Below are positions 36,571 through 45,028 of a DNA stretch of 64,000 nucleotides, piece by piece. Position 1 is the first letter of the stretch, and each line of letters opens with the position of its first letter. Source of the DNA: Novipirellula artificiosorum (GTDB lineage Bacteria; Planctomycetota; Planctomycetia; Pirellulales; Pirellulaceae); NCBI RefSeq assembly GCF_007860135.1, contig NZ_SJPV01000004.1, forward strand, positions 1-64,000, in the 5' to 3' direction. Below the pieces are notes generated by a model, which was given only the letters and a program-made list of their open reading frames with translations, was not told the DNA's origin and did not search any database. The position numbers and the translations under genes were made by a program.

Positions 36571-37367
36571 TGCACCGTCTCCTTGCGTAATAGCGCTACA
36601 AGTGCGGCTGGCTCGCGTCGCTTCCCATAGACCGTATGCTCGATTTCGCGGCGCAGTTCCGGTGACAAGTCGTAGCCGTCCTGGACCAAAATGCGTTCCA
36701 GCAGCCGGATTGGAATCTCTCCTGATTGCAATCGCTCGATCGCGTCGAGTGTGGGTTCCCAATTTGGATTTGCGTCTGTGATCGAAGTTTGCATCCGCAT
36801 CCGGTAAGCGATTACCACCGCGATGATTAGAATGCAGACGAGGAGGACCGCGCCATAGACAATCGGCATGGTTGTTGAAACCACGTCGTGACCCGCTGCC
36901 GGCAACGACTGCGGTACATCGCTGAGGTCGGCCGAATTAAACGGAAGCACGTCAAGTGTCGCTGCAGGCAGCAAGATTGACTGGGGCCCATTGGAATCGG
37001 TGAATTCGACTTGGGCTTCGTTGATCGTCACTTTCCCCGACGACAGAGGTTGTAATATTAGGATTTGGCGTTGTCGATATCGACCGTCCTCAAACGACAC
37101 TGGAGCTCGTTGCATCGATACGAGGTGGAGTTGCGGATGCGACGGAACATGCAACTCAAATTCGCCAAACGTTTGGCGATCCATCTGGACAATCAGTTCA
37201 GACACGTCTCCGGGTTGAACCGCCGACGGATAGAATCTTATCGAGATCCCTGAGTGATCCGTTGCCGTGGCCGATACCGGTGCCAAACAAAGGAACACTC
37301 CGATTGCGAACGAAAACGTAAGGGCTGTCTTTTCTTGTCCATTGCAAGCCGACGGAGAACGCAACAC
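36567..37367 (-). CDS. Bat-operon membrane protein of unknown function
   Basis: A 266-residue protein: signal peptide (FAIGVFLCLAPVSATA), a beta-rich extracytoplasmic part (YPSAVQPGDVSELIVQMDRQ, BatD-like), a membrane helix (IVYGAVLLVCILIIAVVIAY) and a short cytoplasmic tail (RLLERILVQDGYDLSPELRR). The position between DUF58 and BatA is where many such operons carry a DUF4381-type protein, but the extracytoplasmic beta part fits a mini-BatD better. It starts 3 bases after the DUF58 stop and overlaps batA by 4. Confidence 0.7.
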   Translation of the reverse strand: MLRSPSACNGQEKTALTFSFAIGVFLCLAPVSATATDHSGISIRFYPSAVQPGDVSELIVQMDRQTFGEFELHVPSHPQLHLVSMQRAPVSFEDGRYRQRQILILQPLSSGKVTINEAQVEFTDSNGPQSILLPAATLDVLPFNSADLSDVPQSLPAAGHDVVSTTMPIVYGAVLLVCILIIAVVIAYRMRMQTSITDANPNWEPTLDAIERLQSGEIPIRLLERILVQDGYDLSPELRREIEHTVYGKRREPAALVALLRKETVH

Positions 37368-37370
37368 GCA

Positions 37371-38240
37371 TCACCCTCCTGTCTCGTCCGCCACACGTCG
37401 TTGGCGGGATCGAAAGAAACTCGTCAGCGCGGTCACACAATCTTCTCCCACTGCAATCTCCATCAAGTCCACTCCGCTCTGCAACATTTCCTCCTGAAGT
37501 GTCAGATGGTGACTCTGGTCCCGACAATGATGTTTCCGCAAGTCAATATGCCGATTCTCGCCCGATTCGGCATCTTGCAGAAAGACGAGTTCCGTGCTCG
37601 ATGACGCTTGGCTTGGAGGGTCGAGCACGTTCACAGCGTTCATGTCGTGTCGGTGCGCCAAGGCTCGTAGCTCTTCGAGATAGTCAGCAGCAAAGAAATC
37701 GGACAAAACGAACGCAATCGAACGCTTACGAGCAAGATGTCCGAAGTGGGACAACACATTTGAAAACCGTGTTTCGTGTCCTTGCGGGCGAAAATTCAGC
37801 AGCGCGTCCATGATCCGCAATCCCTGTGATGTGCCTTTGCCAGGCGGGATCATCAACTCGACGCAATCCGTAAAGAGAATCAAGCTGACCCGGTCGTTGT
37901 TTCTTAGCGCAGCCATGGTCAATAGCGAACCAAGTTCCGCGATCAGGGCTCGTTTTCGACCATTCGATGCCGTCAGGATCGAAGATGAAAGGTCGACCAG
38001 CAGATAGAGGAATTGCTCGCGTTGCTCGATGTACCTGCGGATGTGAGGCTCGCCCGTGCGCGCGGTCACCTTCCAATCCATCGCACGAACATCGTCGCCC
38101 GGTTGATATTGCCGCACATCTTCAAACTCGATCCCCTGACCGCGAAACACACTGCGGTATTCACCAGAGAGCAAGTGCTCGACGGGTCGACGACACCGCA
38201 GTTCGAGTAGCGAAAGTTGTGTAACCGCGTCTTGGATCAT
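37371..38240 (-). CDS. DUF58 domain protein
   Basis: The 289-residue cytoplasmic protein shows the DUF58 core GIEFEDVRQYQPGDDVRAMD followed by WKVTARTGEPHIRRYIEQRE, and a VWA-like fold (FLYLLVDLSSSILTASNGRK). DUF58 proteins are nearly always partners of MoxR ATPases, and here it overlaps the MoxR gene by 4 bases. Confidence 0.92.
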   Translation of the reverse strand: MIQDAVTQLSLLELRCRRPVEHLLSGEYRSVFRGQGIEFEDVRQYQPGDDVRAMDWKVTARTGEPHIRRYIEQREQFLYLLVDLSSSILTASNGRKRALIAELGSLLTMAALRNNDRVSLILFTDCVELMIPPGKGTSQGLRIMDALLNFRPQGHETRFSNVLSHFGHLARKRSIAFVLSDFFAADYLEELRALAHRHDMNAVNVLDPPSQASSSTELVFLQDAESGENRHIDLRKHHCRDQSHHLTLQEEMLQSGVDLMEIAVGEDCVTALTSFFRSRQRRVADETGG

Positions 38241-39211
38241 GACGTCGCCACCGGGACGGTCGATAACATTTGTTCGAGTAAGTCGTCCGACGTGATCGAC
38301 TCCGCCTCGGCGCGATAGGAAATTGCCAACCGATGGCGAAGCACATCGTGTGCGACATCCTTCACATCTTGAGGGACGGTGTAGTCGCGTTTCTGCATCA
38401 GCGCGTTGCCTCGTGCCGCCAGAGAAAGATAAATCGAAGCTCGTGGGGACGCACCGAAACGCAGGTACCGATCAATGTCCATGCCATAGTGATTGGGGTG
38501 TCGTGTACAGTCGACCAAGCGAACGATATACCGCTCGATCTTCTCGTCCAGAAACGTCGACTCCAACGCTTCACGCATCTGCATCAATTCATCGAGCGTA
38601 AGGACCGGATTGATCTCGTAAGCCGCCTTGGTCGTCGCCATCCGCTGCATGATTTGCAGTTCGTCATCCATCGACGGATAACCGATCTTTAATTTGAACA
38701 TGAACCGATCGACCTGCGCTTCGGGTAGCGCGTAGGTGCCTTCCTGTTCAATCGGATTCTGTGTGGCAAGCACAAGGAACGGCAAGGGAAGATTGAAGGT
38801 CTCCTTGCCAAGTGTAACCTGTTTTTCTTGCATCGCCTCCAACAGAGCCGACTGGACTTTTGCCGGAGAGCGATTCACTTCGTCGGCCAACAGCAAGTTA
38901 GCGAACACAGGCCCCTTTTCAGGGCTGAAGGAGTGATTGCGAGGATCATAGACCAAGGTGCCAGTGAGATCACTCGGCAAGAGGTCAGGCGTAAACTGGA
39001 TGCGACTAAAGTCGGCATGAATTGCCTTGGCGAGACTATTCACGGTCAGTGTCTTGGCGATTCCGGGGACGCCTTCCAAGAGCACATGGCCATCGCAAAG
39101 GAGGGCCAGCAGCAAACGGTCAATCAGCGTCGTTTGACCGACGACCAACTGCCCGATCTCGCCTCGCACCTGATCCAGTTTTTCACCGCAGTTGATCACT
39201 TGCGTTCCCAT
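38237..39211 (-). CDS. MoxR-family AAA+ ATPase
   Basis: The 324-residue ATPase has Walker A (LLEGVPGIAKT), Walker B (LLLADEVNRSPAKVQSALLE), sensor 1 (FLVLATQNPIEQEGTYALPE) and the arginine-finger region AQVDRFMFKLKIGYPS. It is the first gene of a six-gene operon running to 30870 and probably acts as chaperone or remodelling partner of the VWA proteins. The operon promoter should lie in 39212-39300. Confidence 0.95.
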   Translation of the reverse strand: MGTQVINCGEKLDQVRGEIGQLVVGQTTLIDRLLLALLCDGHVLLEGVPGIAKTLTVNSLAKAIHADFSRIQFTPDLLPSDLTGTLVYDPRNHSFSPEKGPVFANLLLADEVNRSPAKVQSALLEAMQEKQVTLGKETFNLPLPFLVLATQNPIEQEGTYALPEAQVDRFMFKLKIGYPSMDDELQIMQRMATTKAAYEINPVLTLDELMQMREALESTFLDEKIERYIVRLVDCTRHPNHYGMDIDRYLRFGASPRASIYLSLAARGNALMQKRDYTVPQDVKDVAHDVLRHRLAISYRAEAESITSDDLLEQMLSTVPVATS

Positions 39212-39639
39212 CGGTTGTCTTAGACGTGCATCCCAATTCTTATCAGTGTACTGGTTCAGGATGACTTAGAGAATCCTCCACGTCACGTCCGATACGGCCT
39301 GCCGTGTCGCGAATGGCTCGCTTCAAGGTCACCTTCAACGACAAGATCGCTCAGCGGAAGCTTGAAAGGCAGCAATCAGGTGATTCCGATGAAAACGGGA
39401 TAATTGACCCAACTGGGAAAGCATGAAAGGTGGCCAGGCGATATCCTAGCCGGTGTGCAGCCAGACTTTCTGGCGGCACACGATGACTTCATGGTAACGC
39501 CCGCAAATCTCGGCTGCACCGATGTTCCGAAACCAAGTGTTGTGTTTGTTGCCTGCCAAACATGCCGAGAGTCGCATATTTCAAGAACTAAATACATTCA
39601 TTTCGTAAATCAACAACCTGCATATACGGGAAATCACAA
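39212..39639. other. Intergenic region between divergent MoxR operon and beta-helix gene
   Basis: About 430 bases with no supportable gene. It must carry promoters for both flanking genes, but I see no convincing -35/-10 pair or operator. Sequence just upstream of the beta-helix gene is AT-rich (39570-39640). Confidence 0.5.
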
Positions 39640-40959
39640 TTGAAAGCCAAAAGACAACTCGCGATTTTCACCATGATGCTGATCCGCTTTGCGGGAATCG
39701 CCAATGCTGAATACGTAGAGACCATGGACCCCAATGGGCTGACGAAGAATGCCGGCGCTGATTATGGACTGGTCGATGACAACGCGATAGCCAATCAAAG
39801 CGATGTTATTCAGAAAGCAATCGACGACATTGCCGCTACGGGTGGTGGGCGACTGATTGTTCCCAAGGGAACCTATCGTTTCGCACGTGTCCGTCTCCAA
39901 TCAAACGTGCATCTGCTGATCGAAAAGGACACCGTCATCAAACCGTATTGGCCTGCGGGCGAAAAGACGGTCGTCTTTGACCTGGACTCCGAACGTCCCA
40001 CCCAAAGGAAGCAGGTAACGATAGAGCATGAGAAGGTGTTTATCGAGAACGTCAGTATCCGTGGGCTTGGTGGTCGGTGGATCATTGACTATTCCGACCG
40101 ACAGCGAGCGAAGGGTGAAGGTGTCCGCGGTATTCTTGCAAAAATGGTGCGAAACTTCCTGATCGCGGATCTCGACATCAAGGACAACTACAGCGTCTAT
40201 TGCGGCATCACGCTGACGCCAATCCAGACGATGAGCGAGACAAGCGACTGGCCGGTCTCGCGGGCAACCGACGGAACGGTTCGCAACTGTCGCATCTTCA
40301 ACGCCAGCCCGGGTTATGGGCTGACGCAACTGCACGGCGCACAGTCGGTCCACTTCGAGGATCTGTATGCCGAGGGTGGTGTGACGCTTCGCCTGGAAAC
40401 CGGAGCGGTGGGAGACAAAACAGCGGTCTATGACATCACCGGCAAGAATATCGTCAATGAGAATGGACGTTGTGCTGTCATGCTTGGCCCGCACAGCGCG
40501 ATGAACGGTGTCGTTAAGATTGATGGGGTTAAATCCATCAGCAGTGCTTTTGCGGTCACCATCGGGAAGGGCGGAGTGAAGGAAGCCGAGCTGAAGAACA
40601 ATCCTGATGCGACGGATGGGATTTTCGCGAAAGGTAGCTATGTAAAAGACATTCACGCAGTTTTTGGAAAACATGCGCAAGTGAAGACCCACGTCTTCCT
40701 GTGTATTCCAGAAGAATACCGCAACGAACTCGATCTGAGATGGGAGAACAAGTTCTTTGAGGGGCCCTCGATTGGCGCAGTGAGGGACACTACCGAAGGT
40801 CATTACAAAGTCATCGTTGAGGATGTAACGATGGAGGATTTCAAGTACAACGCGGACAAGCCGATCATGACCGAGAGAGACTCGCCGTCTGGGAAATGGG
40901 GGGCTGCCGTGGCTAAATGGAAGTCCGAGCACGGCGTTTCGAATCGGAGTGACAAGTAG
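39640..40959 (+). CDS. Secreted right-handed beta-helix protein (pectate lyase/GH28/GH82-like)
   Basis: The 439-residue protein uses TTG at 39640, giving a basic N-terminus and signal peptide (KAKRQLAIFTMMLIRFAGIA). DYGLVDDNAIANQSDVIQKA followed by IDDIAATGGGRLIVPKGTYR is the start of the pectate-lyase-like superfamily that includes GH28 and iota-carrageenase-like enzymes. Repeated strands such as VRNCRIFNASPGYGLTQLHG and KTAVYDITGKNIVNENGRCA form the helix coils. It is followed 113 bases later by a sulfatase, which fits a sulfated galactan substrate. The exact family and catalytic residues could not be fixed by eye. Confidence 0.75.
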   Translation: MKAKRQLAIFTMMLIRFAGIANAEYVETMDPNGLTKNAGADYGLVDDNAIANQSDVIQKAIDDIAATGGGRLIVPKGTYRFARVRLQSNVHLLIEKDTVIKPYWPAGEKTVVFDLDSERPTQRKQVTIEHEKVFIENVSIRGLGGRWIIDYSDRQRAKGEGVRGILAKMVRNFLIADLDIKDNYSVYCGITLTPIQTMSETSDWPVSRATDGTVRNCRIFNASPGYGLTQLHGAQSVHFEDLYAEGGVTLRLETGAVGDKTAVYDITGKNIVNENGRCAVMLGPHSAMNGVVKIDGVKSISSAFAVTIGKGGVKEAELKNNPDATDGIFAKGSYVKDIHAVFGKHAQVKTHVFLCIPEEYRNELDLRWENKFFEGPSIGAVRDTTEGHYKVIVEDVTMEDFKYNADKPIMTERDSPSGKWGAAVAKWKSEHGVSNRSDK

Positions 40960-41071
40960 TCGACAAAGAAGAGGTGCCTGTGCTACGCATCCGACACTTA
41001 TTGACCGCTCGTTGCCTATCGTGATTTCAAACCCCTTTTTCCCAACGAAGAGATTTAAACCGAGTAACCCT

Positions 41072-42442
41072 ATGAAGAAACTGTTATCCTTCGCGCTGCT
41101 TGTTTGTGGCCTTTGTGGCACGACGCAGGCGCTAGAAAATCCAAATATCGTCTTGTTCTTTGTTGACGACCTAGGATGGAACAATCTCGGCTATCGCAAT
41201 CCGAACCTGTTTGAAACGCCGAATGTCGATCAGCTTGCCAACGATGGGATTGATTTCCAACAATGTTATGTCGCAAGTCCGACCTGTAGTCCGAGTCGTT
41301 CCACGCTACTTACCGGTAAGCATCCCGCACGACTAAATCTGGTTCGGCATATCTCGGGCAACGCAAAGAACGTGAAGATGGTCTACGACGAACAGGGTCG
41401 CGCCTCGCACCATCTGTTGCTGAGTGATCCCGCACAATTTCCCAGCAAGAACTGGGTGGATCTCGAAAACGTCACTTACGCCGAAGCGTTGAAATCGCAC
41501 GGTTACTACAACTTGTTTGTCGGTAAGTGGCATCTGGGGCCGAAGGAATTTCATCCGATCCATCAAGGCTTTGACCGTCAAATCGGCACGACGGATCATG
41601 GCTCGCCTTCGAGTTACTATCCCGACTACTTCCAAGACGAGGACGTGCTCGAGGAACAGACCGAGGCCTATCTGACAGACAAACTCACCGACGAAACGAT
41701 CCATTTCATTGATGGTTACGACGAAGACCAGCCGTTCATGGTTTCGATGTGGTACTACAATGTTCACACGCCAAACATTGGTCGGAAGGACTTGGTTCCT
41801 CGTTTCAAGGGCCGGGCCGGTCTCGAGGGCAAGCGAGCACAGTACGCCGCACAAGTCGCGGCAGTCGATGAATCGGTTGGTCGCATTCGTACAGCACTCA
41901 AAGATAAAGGCATCGACAAGAACACGCTTGTCATCTTTACGTCGGACCAGGGGAGCTTGTACGAGTGGGAACCCTACCGCGGCGGCAAACGGGTAGACAC
42001 TCTATGCGAAGGGGGTGCGAGAGTACCGTTCATTGTGAGCTGGCCGGGTGTTACCGAGCGTGGCGTGACCAACAACAGCATCATCCAAACGACCGATGTT
42101 CTTCCGACGCTGGTTGAGTTAGTCGGAGGAAATCCGGCCGACTACGGAGACCTGGATGGCGTATCGCTGTTTTCTACCCTTCGAGACAACACCGAACTTC
42201 AGCGAGACAAGCCAATCTACGGCTACCGCGCCTATGAAGATCTCTACGTTTCGGTACGCGAGGGCGACTGGAAATTGCTTGGTTACCGCGACGGGCGAGT
42301 CAGTCTTTACAACGTTGTTGACGATCGATCCGAACAGGATGATTTGGCCAACACGAATCCCGAGAAGGTTCAACTGTTACTGGAAAAACTGAAGGCATGG
42401 GAAGTTGAAATGGACGTTCAGCAGTACTCTGGTTTCCAATGA
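41072..42442 (+). CDS. Secreted sulfatase (S1 family)
   Basis: The start at 41072 gives the signal peptide MKKLLSFALLVCGLCGTTQA; the longer open frame back to 40949 would place it inside. NIVLFFVDDLGWNNLGY binds metal; the active site is TCSPSRSTLLTG, a C-x-P-S-R motif. NLFVGKWHLGPKEFHPIHQG, VIFTSDQGSLYEWE and LYNVVDDRSEQDDL complete the pattern. The usual SDNGG is replaced by SDQGS, so one metal ligand is glutamine instead of asparagine. It lies after the beta-helix gene on the same strand. Confidence 0.94.
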   Translation: MKKLLSFALLVCGLCGTTQALENPNIVLFFVDDLGWNNLGYRNPNLFETPNVDQLANDGIDFQQCYVASPTCSPSRSTLLTGKHPARLNLVRHISGNAKNVKMVYDEQGRASHHLLLSDPAQFPSKNWVDLENVTYAEALKSHGYYNLFVGKWHLGPKEFHPIHQGFDRQIGTTDHGSPSSYYPDYFQDEDVLEEQTEAYLTDKLTDETIHFIDGYDEDQPFMVSMWYYNVHTPNIGRKDLVPRFKGRAGLEGKRAQYAAQVAAVDESVGRIRTALKDKGIDKNTLVIFTSDQGSLYEWEPYRGGKRVDTLCEGGARVPFIVSWPGVTERGVTNNSIIQTTDVLPTLVELVGGNPADYGDLDGVSLFSTLRDNTELQRDKPIYGYRAYEDLYVSVREGDWKLLGYRDGRVSLYNVVDDRSEQDDLANTNPEKVQLLLEKLKAWEVEMDVQQYSGFQ

Positions 42443-42683
42443 GAAAACGGCATCAAGAGTAACGAAAACGGATACCGAGAAAACACGACGTGAAACGACC
42501 GTTATCGATTTGGTTTATTCTTACCTTGAACGCCTCTCTCTGTGTCGTTGTCCGAGTGTTCCAATCCCGGGCCTGCGATTTCGCTGATGAAACGAGAGGT
42601 GCTCGCTGAGCCAGGGCTCAACCTCATTTTTTTGGAGTTCGGCGACTACGATCACCCACCCATTCCGCGGAAGAGCCAAAGGC
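42443..42683. other. Convergent intergenic region with repeat copy 3
   Basis: The gap between the two convergent sulfatases contains, at 42646-42690 on the minus strand, GGCTCTTCCGCGGAATGGGT followed by GGGTGATCGTAGTCGCC, the third member of the repeat family seen at 893-942 and 1034-1088. No gene is visible. Confidence 0.55.
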
Positions 42684-42720
42684 AAAGGCCGCCCCCCTCA
42701 CGGACGGCGGCCAAAACCAC
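42684..42720 (-). terminator. Rho-independent-type terminator of the downstream sulfatase
   Basis: Read on the minus strand, TTGGCCGCC pairs with GGGCGGCC to give a GC-rich stem, followed by TTTGCCTTT. It starts about 20 bases after the stop codon of the sulfatase at 42740. The T-run is imperfect. Confidence 0.6.
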
Positions 42721-42739
42721 GTTCAGCTGTTCGCCACGA

Positions 42740-44323
42740 TTAGCGGCCGCCCATGGAGGCTTCGATCTTCTTTTGGATTCCTTCCAGGTTGAAAGACCCG
42801 GGGGCCTGGCTCGGCGGATACTCCTTCATCGTCATCAGAAACTGGCCAGCGACTCGCTGCATCGGTCCGAGGATGTAGACTCGGTCGAGGAACCAGTCGT
42901 TGTAAGTGTTCGAGTTGTGCTGTGACTTTTCGAACGGGTCGCGGCGCAGGTTGAACAATAGCGGCACACGAAGCTCGGTGAACGGCTCACGCCAGACCTC
43001 GAACGCTTGGCCTCGATTTTCAAGGAAGACAGCTTTCCAATCCTGATAGCGCATGGCAACGATTTGGCCATCGTCGTTAACGTACATGAACTGTTTGCGG
43101 GGCGACTGATCGGTCTTACCGCTGATATAGTCGATCTGATTCGCACCATCAATAAAGTTCCTGTAAGGGCGACCGTTCAATTCAACTCCTTTCTTCAACT
43201 GCTCTACGATGTCAGCGTTGCCCCCCGCAGCGGCGAAGGTAGGTAGCCAGTCTTCGTGAGAGACAATGCCGTTGCGGACCTCACCAGCTGGGAAATGGCC
43301 GGGCCATTTGATGAAACATGGAACCCGGTAGGCCCCCTCCCAGTTCGAATTCTTCTCGCTGCGGAAAGGAGTGGTCCCAGCATCGGGCCAAGTGTTGTAG
43401 TGCGGGCCGTTGTCGGTTGAGTACTGAACGATGGTGTTGTCAGCGATACCGAGTTCATCAAGTAGCGTTAGAAGCTGGCCGACTTGCATATCGTGCTCAA
43501 TCATGCCGTCGGTGTATTCGTCATTGCCCTTGTGACGGTGCTCGGCTTTGACGTGGGTGCGGAAATGCATGCGGGTACCATTCCACCAGCAGAAGAATGG
43601 CTTGCCGGCCTTGGTTTGACGGGTGATAAATTCTTTGGCGGCAGCGATGGTTTCTTCGTCGATGGTTTCCATTCGTTTTTTGGTCAGCGGGCCGGTGTCT
43701 TCAATCGTCTGGCCGCCCTTGCCGTCCGCTTTGCAACGCAGCACACCGCGCGGTCCGAAGACTTGTTTAAAGGTCTTACCGCTGGGCAAAACCAAGTCGC
43801 TGGGGTAGTCCTCGTTCTCGGGCTCTTCCTCGGCGTTAAGGTGATACAGGTTTCCCAGGAACTCGTCGAATCCGTGCATGGTGGGCAGGTGCTCGTCGCG
43901 GTCGCCCTGATGGTTTTTTCCAAACTGGCCAGTGGCGTAGCCGAGGCTCTTCATTACCGTGGCCATCGTGACGTCGGTTTCTTGCCAGCCCTCGGGCGCG
44001 CCGGGGATGCCGACTTTGGTCATGCCGGTGCGGACCGGGACGGAGCCGTTGATGAAGGCGGCGCGGCCGGCGGTGCAAGATTGCTGGCCGTAATAGTCGG
44101 TAAAGAAAACACCTTCCTGAGCGATGCGGTCAATGTTGGGCGTCTGGTAGCCCATCATGCCGCGGTTGTAGTAGCTGATGTTCTCCGTACCGATGTCGTC
44201 CCCCCAGATGACGAGGATGTTGGGATTCTTCGTGGTTTGGGCTTGAGCCGCCTGGAACACTGCCAAGCCGGCGAGGATGCCAGCCGTCAGCACGAGAAAG
44301 GTCGAGATTCTGTTCGTCTTCAT
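42740..44323 (-). CDS. Secreted arylsulfatase with C-T-A-G-R active site
   Basis: A 527-residue sulfatase with signal peptide (FLVLTAGILAGLAVFQAAQA). NILVIWGDDIGTENISYYNR is the metal-binding start typical of the S1_4-like arylsulfatases. The modification site is QQSCTAGRAAFINGS: the cysteine is present but the usual proline is alanine (C-x-A-x-R), a variant known in this subgroup. QFGKNHQGDRDEHLPT, IVQYSTDNGPHYNTWPDAGT and FRSEKNSNWEGAYRVPC are well conserved. It is preceded by a 300-base gap and followed by a terminator. Confidence 0.93.
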   Translation of the reverse strand: MKTNRISTFLVLTAGILAGLAVFQAAQAQTTKNPNILVIWGDDIGTENISYYNRGMMGYQTPNIDRIAQEGVFFTDYYGQQSCTAGRAAFINGSVPVRTGMTKVGIPGAPEGWQETDVTMATVMKSLGYATGQFGKNHQGDRDEHLPTMHGFDEFLGNLYHLNAEEEPENEDYPSDLVLPSGKTFKQVFGPRGVLRCKADGKGGQTIEDTGPLTKKRMETIDEETIAAAKEFITRQTKAGKPFFCWWNGTRMHFRTHVKAEHRHKGNDEYTDGMIEHDMQVGQLLTLLDELGIADNTIVQYSTDNGPHYNTWPDAGTTPFRSEKNSNWEGAYRVPCFIKWPGHFPAGEVRNGIVSHEDWLPTFAAAGGNADIVEQLKKGVELNGRPYRNFIDGANQIDYISGKTDQSPRKQFMYVNDDGQIVAMRYQDWKAVFLENRGQAFEVWREPFTELRVPLLFNLRRDPFEKSQHNSNTYNDWFLDRVYILGPMQRVAGQFLMTMKEYPPSQAPGSFNLEGIQKKIEASMGGR

Positions 44324-44623
44324 TTCGGTTCACTAATGTTGCGGAAGAAGTAGATAAGATTGGCCGAGGTTTACCAATGCGCGCTCTCACTTTGAGCGTG
44401 TTGCGCAGCAAATCGTAGAACATAGTTGGGCAATTTACAACTATCGTATAAGGGAGGGAAACTGTCGGATCCTTCGAAGCGATTCGTGGAAGCCGGCCTA
44501 AATGCAAACCCGCCTAGGCAATGACAGCTCCCCCTGAAGTTTGGAGATGAATCTGACTTCGCTCACTTCGCCGACTGGCCAACTCGTTGAGGGTGTATTG
44601 CCGGTCTTCGTAGCGTCGCATGC
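44324..44623. other. Intergenic region without a supportable gene
   Basis: Contains the presumed promoter of the sulfatase starting at 44323 and AT-rich sequence around 44420-44450. The part next to 44623 may be the far end of the decayed oxidoreductase gene, but no frame holds. Confidence 0.4.
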
Positions 44624-44991
44624 TTAGGCGCTCTTTTTCCAAGTGTTGGCGAAAGCCGTGTCACTTTCTGAAGAGGGAACTTTGTTGACTTGTTCGCCGT
44701 TCCATTCTCGTTCGTCTTTCAGCCACCGCCGCCAAGGATGCGGACGCATCGCGGCTTGGCCGAAGAATAGATCCCAATCGAGGCCCCTGAGGACAGGTTC
44801 TTCCGGCAACAACACATCGGCAAGCGGGCCGAGCCAATTCTGCACCTCAACACTTGCCACTTTGCCAATGTCAGCGTTAATGGCTTTTCGCAATACACAT
44901 CCAGCCCTGCGTCGCACGCAAGCATCGCAGCCAACCCGCTTTTCAGCATCAACCGTCGCGAACTCATTTTCTCGGAGGATTTATTCATCAT
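44624..44991 (-). pseudogene. Gfo/Idh/MocA-type oxidoreductase, frameshifted and deleted
   Basis: The minus strand starts at 44991 with a Tat-like leader (SSRRLMLKSGLAAMLACDAG) that jumps straight to LDVYCEKPLTLTLA, the conserved EKP segment, so the NAD-binding Rossmann part is deleted. The frame then shifts; the next frame reads VQNWLGPLADVLLPEEPVLR and GLDWDLFFGQAAMRPHPWRR, typical of planctomycete Gfo/Idh/MocA proteins. Nothing is left of the C-terminal half. It follows the DUF1080 gene by 37 bases and may once have shared its operon. Confidence 0.75.
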
Positions 44992-45028
44992 CGGTGCCCG
45001 TGAAAGTTCGAGCAGCCCCTACCGTGAC

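Noticed and set aside
39901..41184. A 427-codon minus-strand open frame opposite the beta-helix gene
   Set aside because: It crosses two plus-strand genes with good starts and domains and has no ribosome binding site or recognisable motif.
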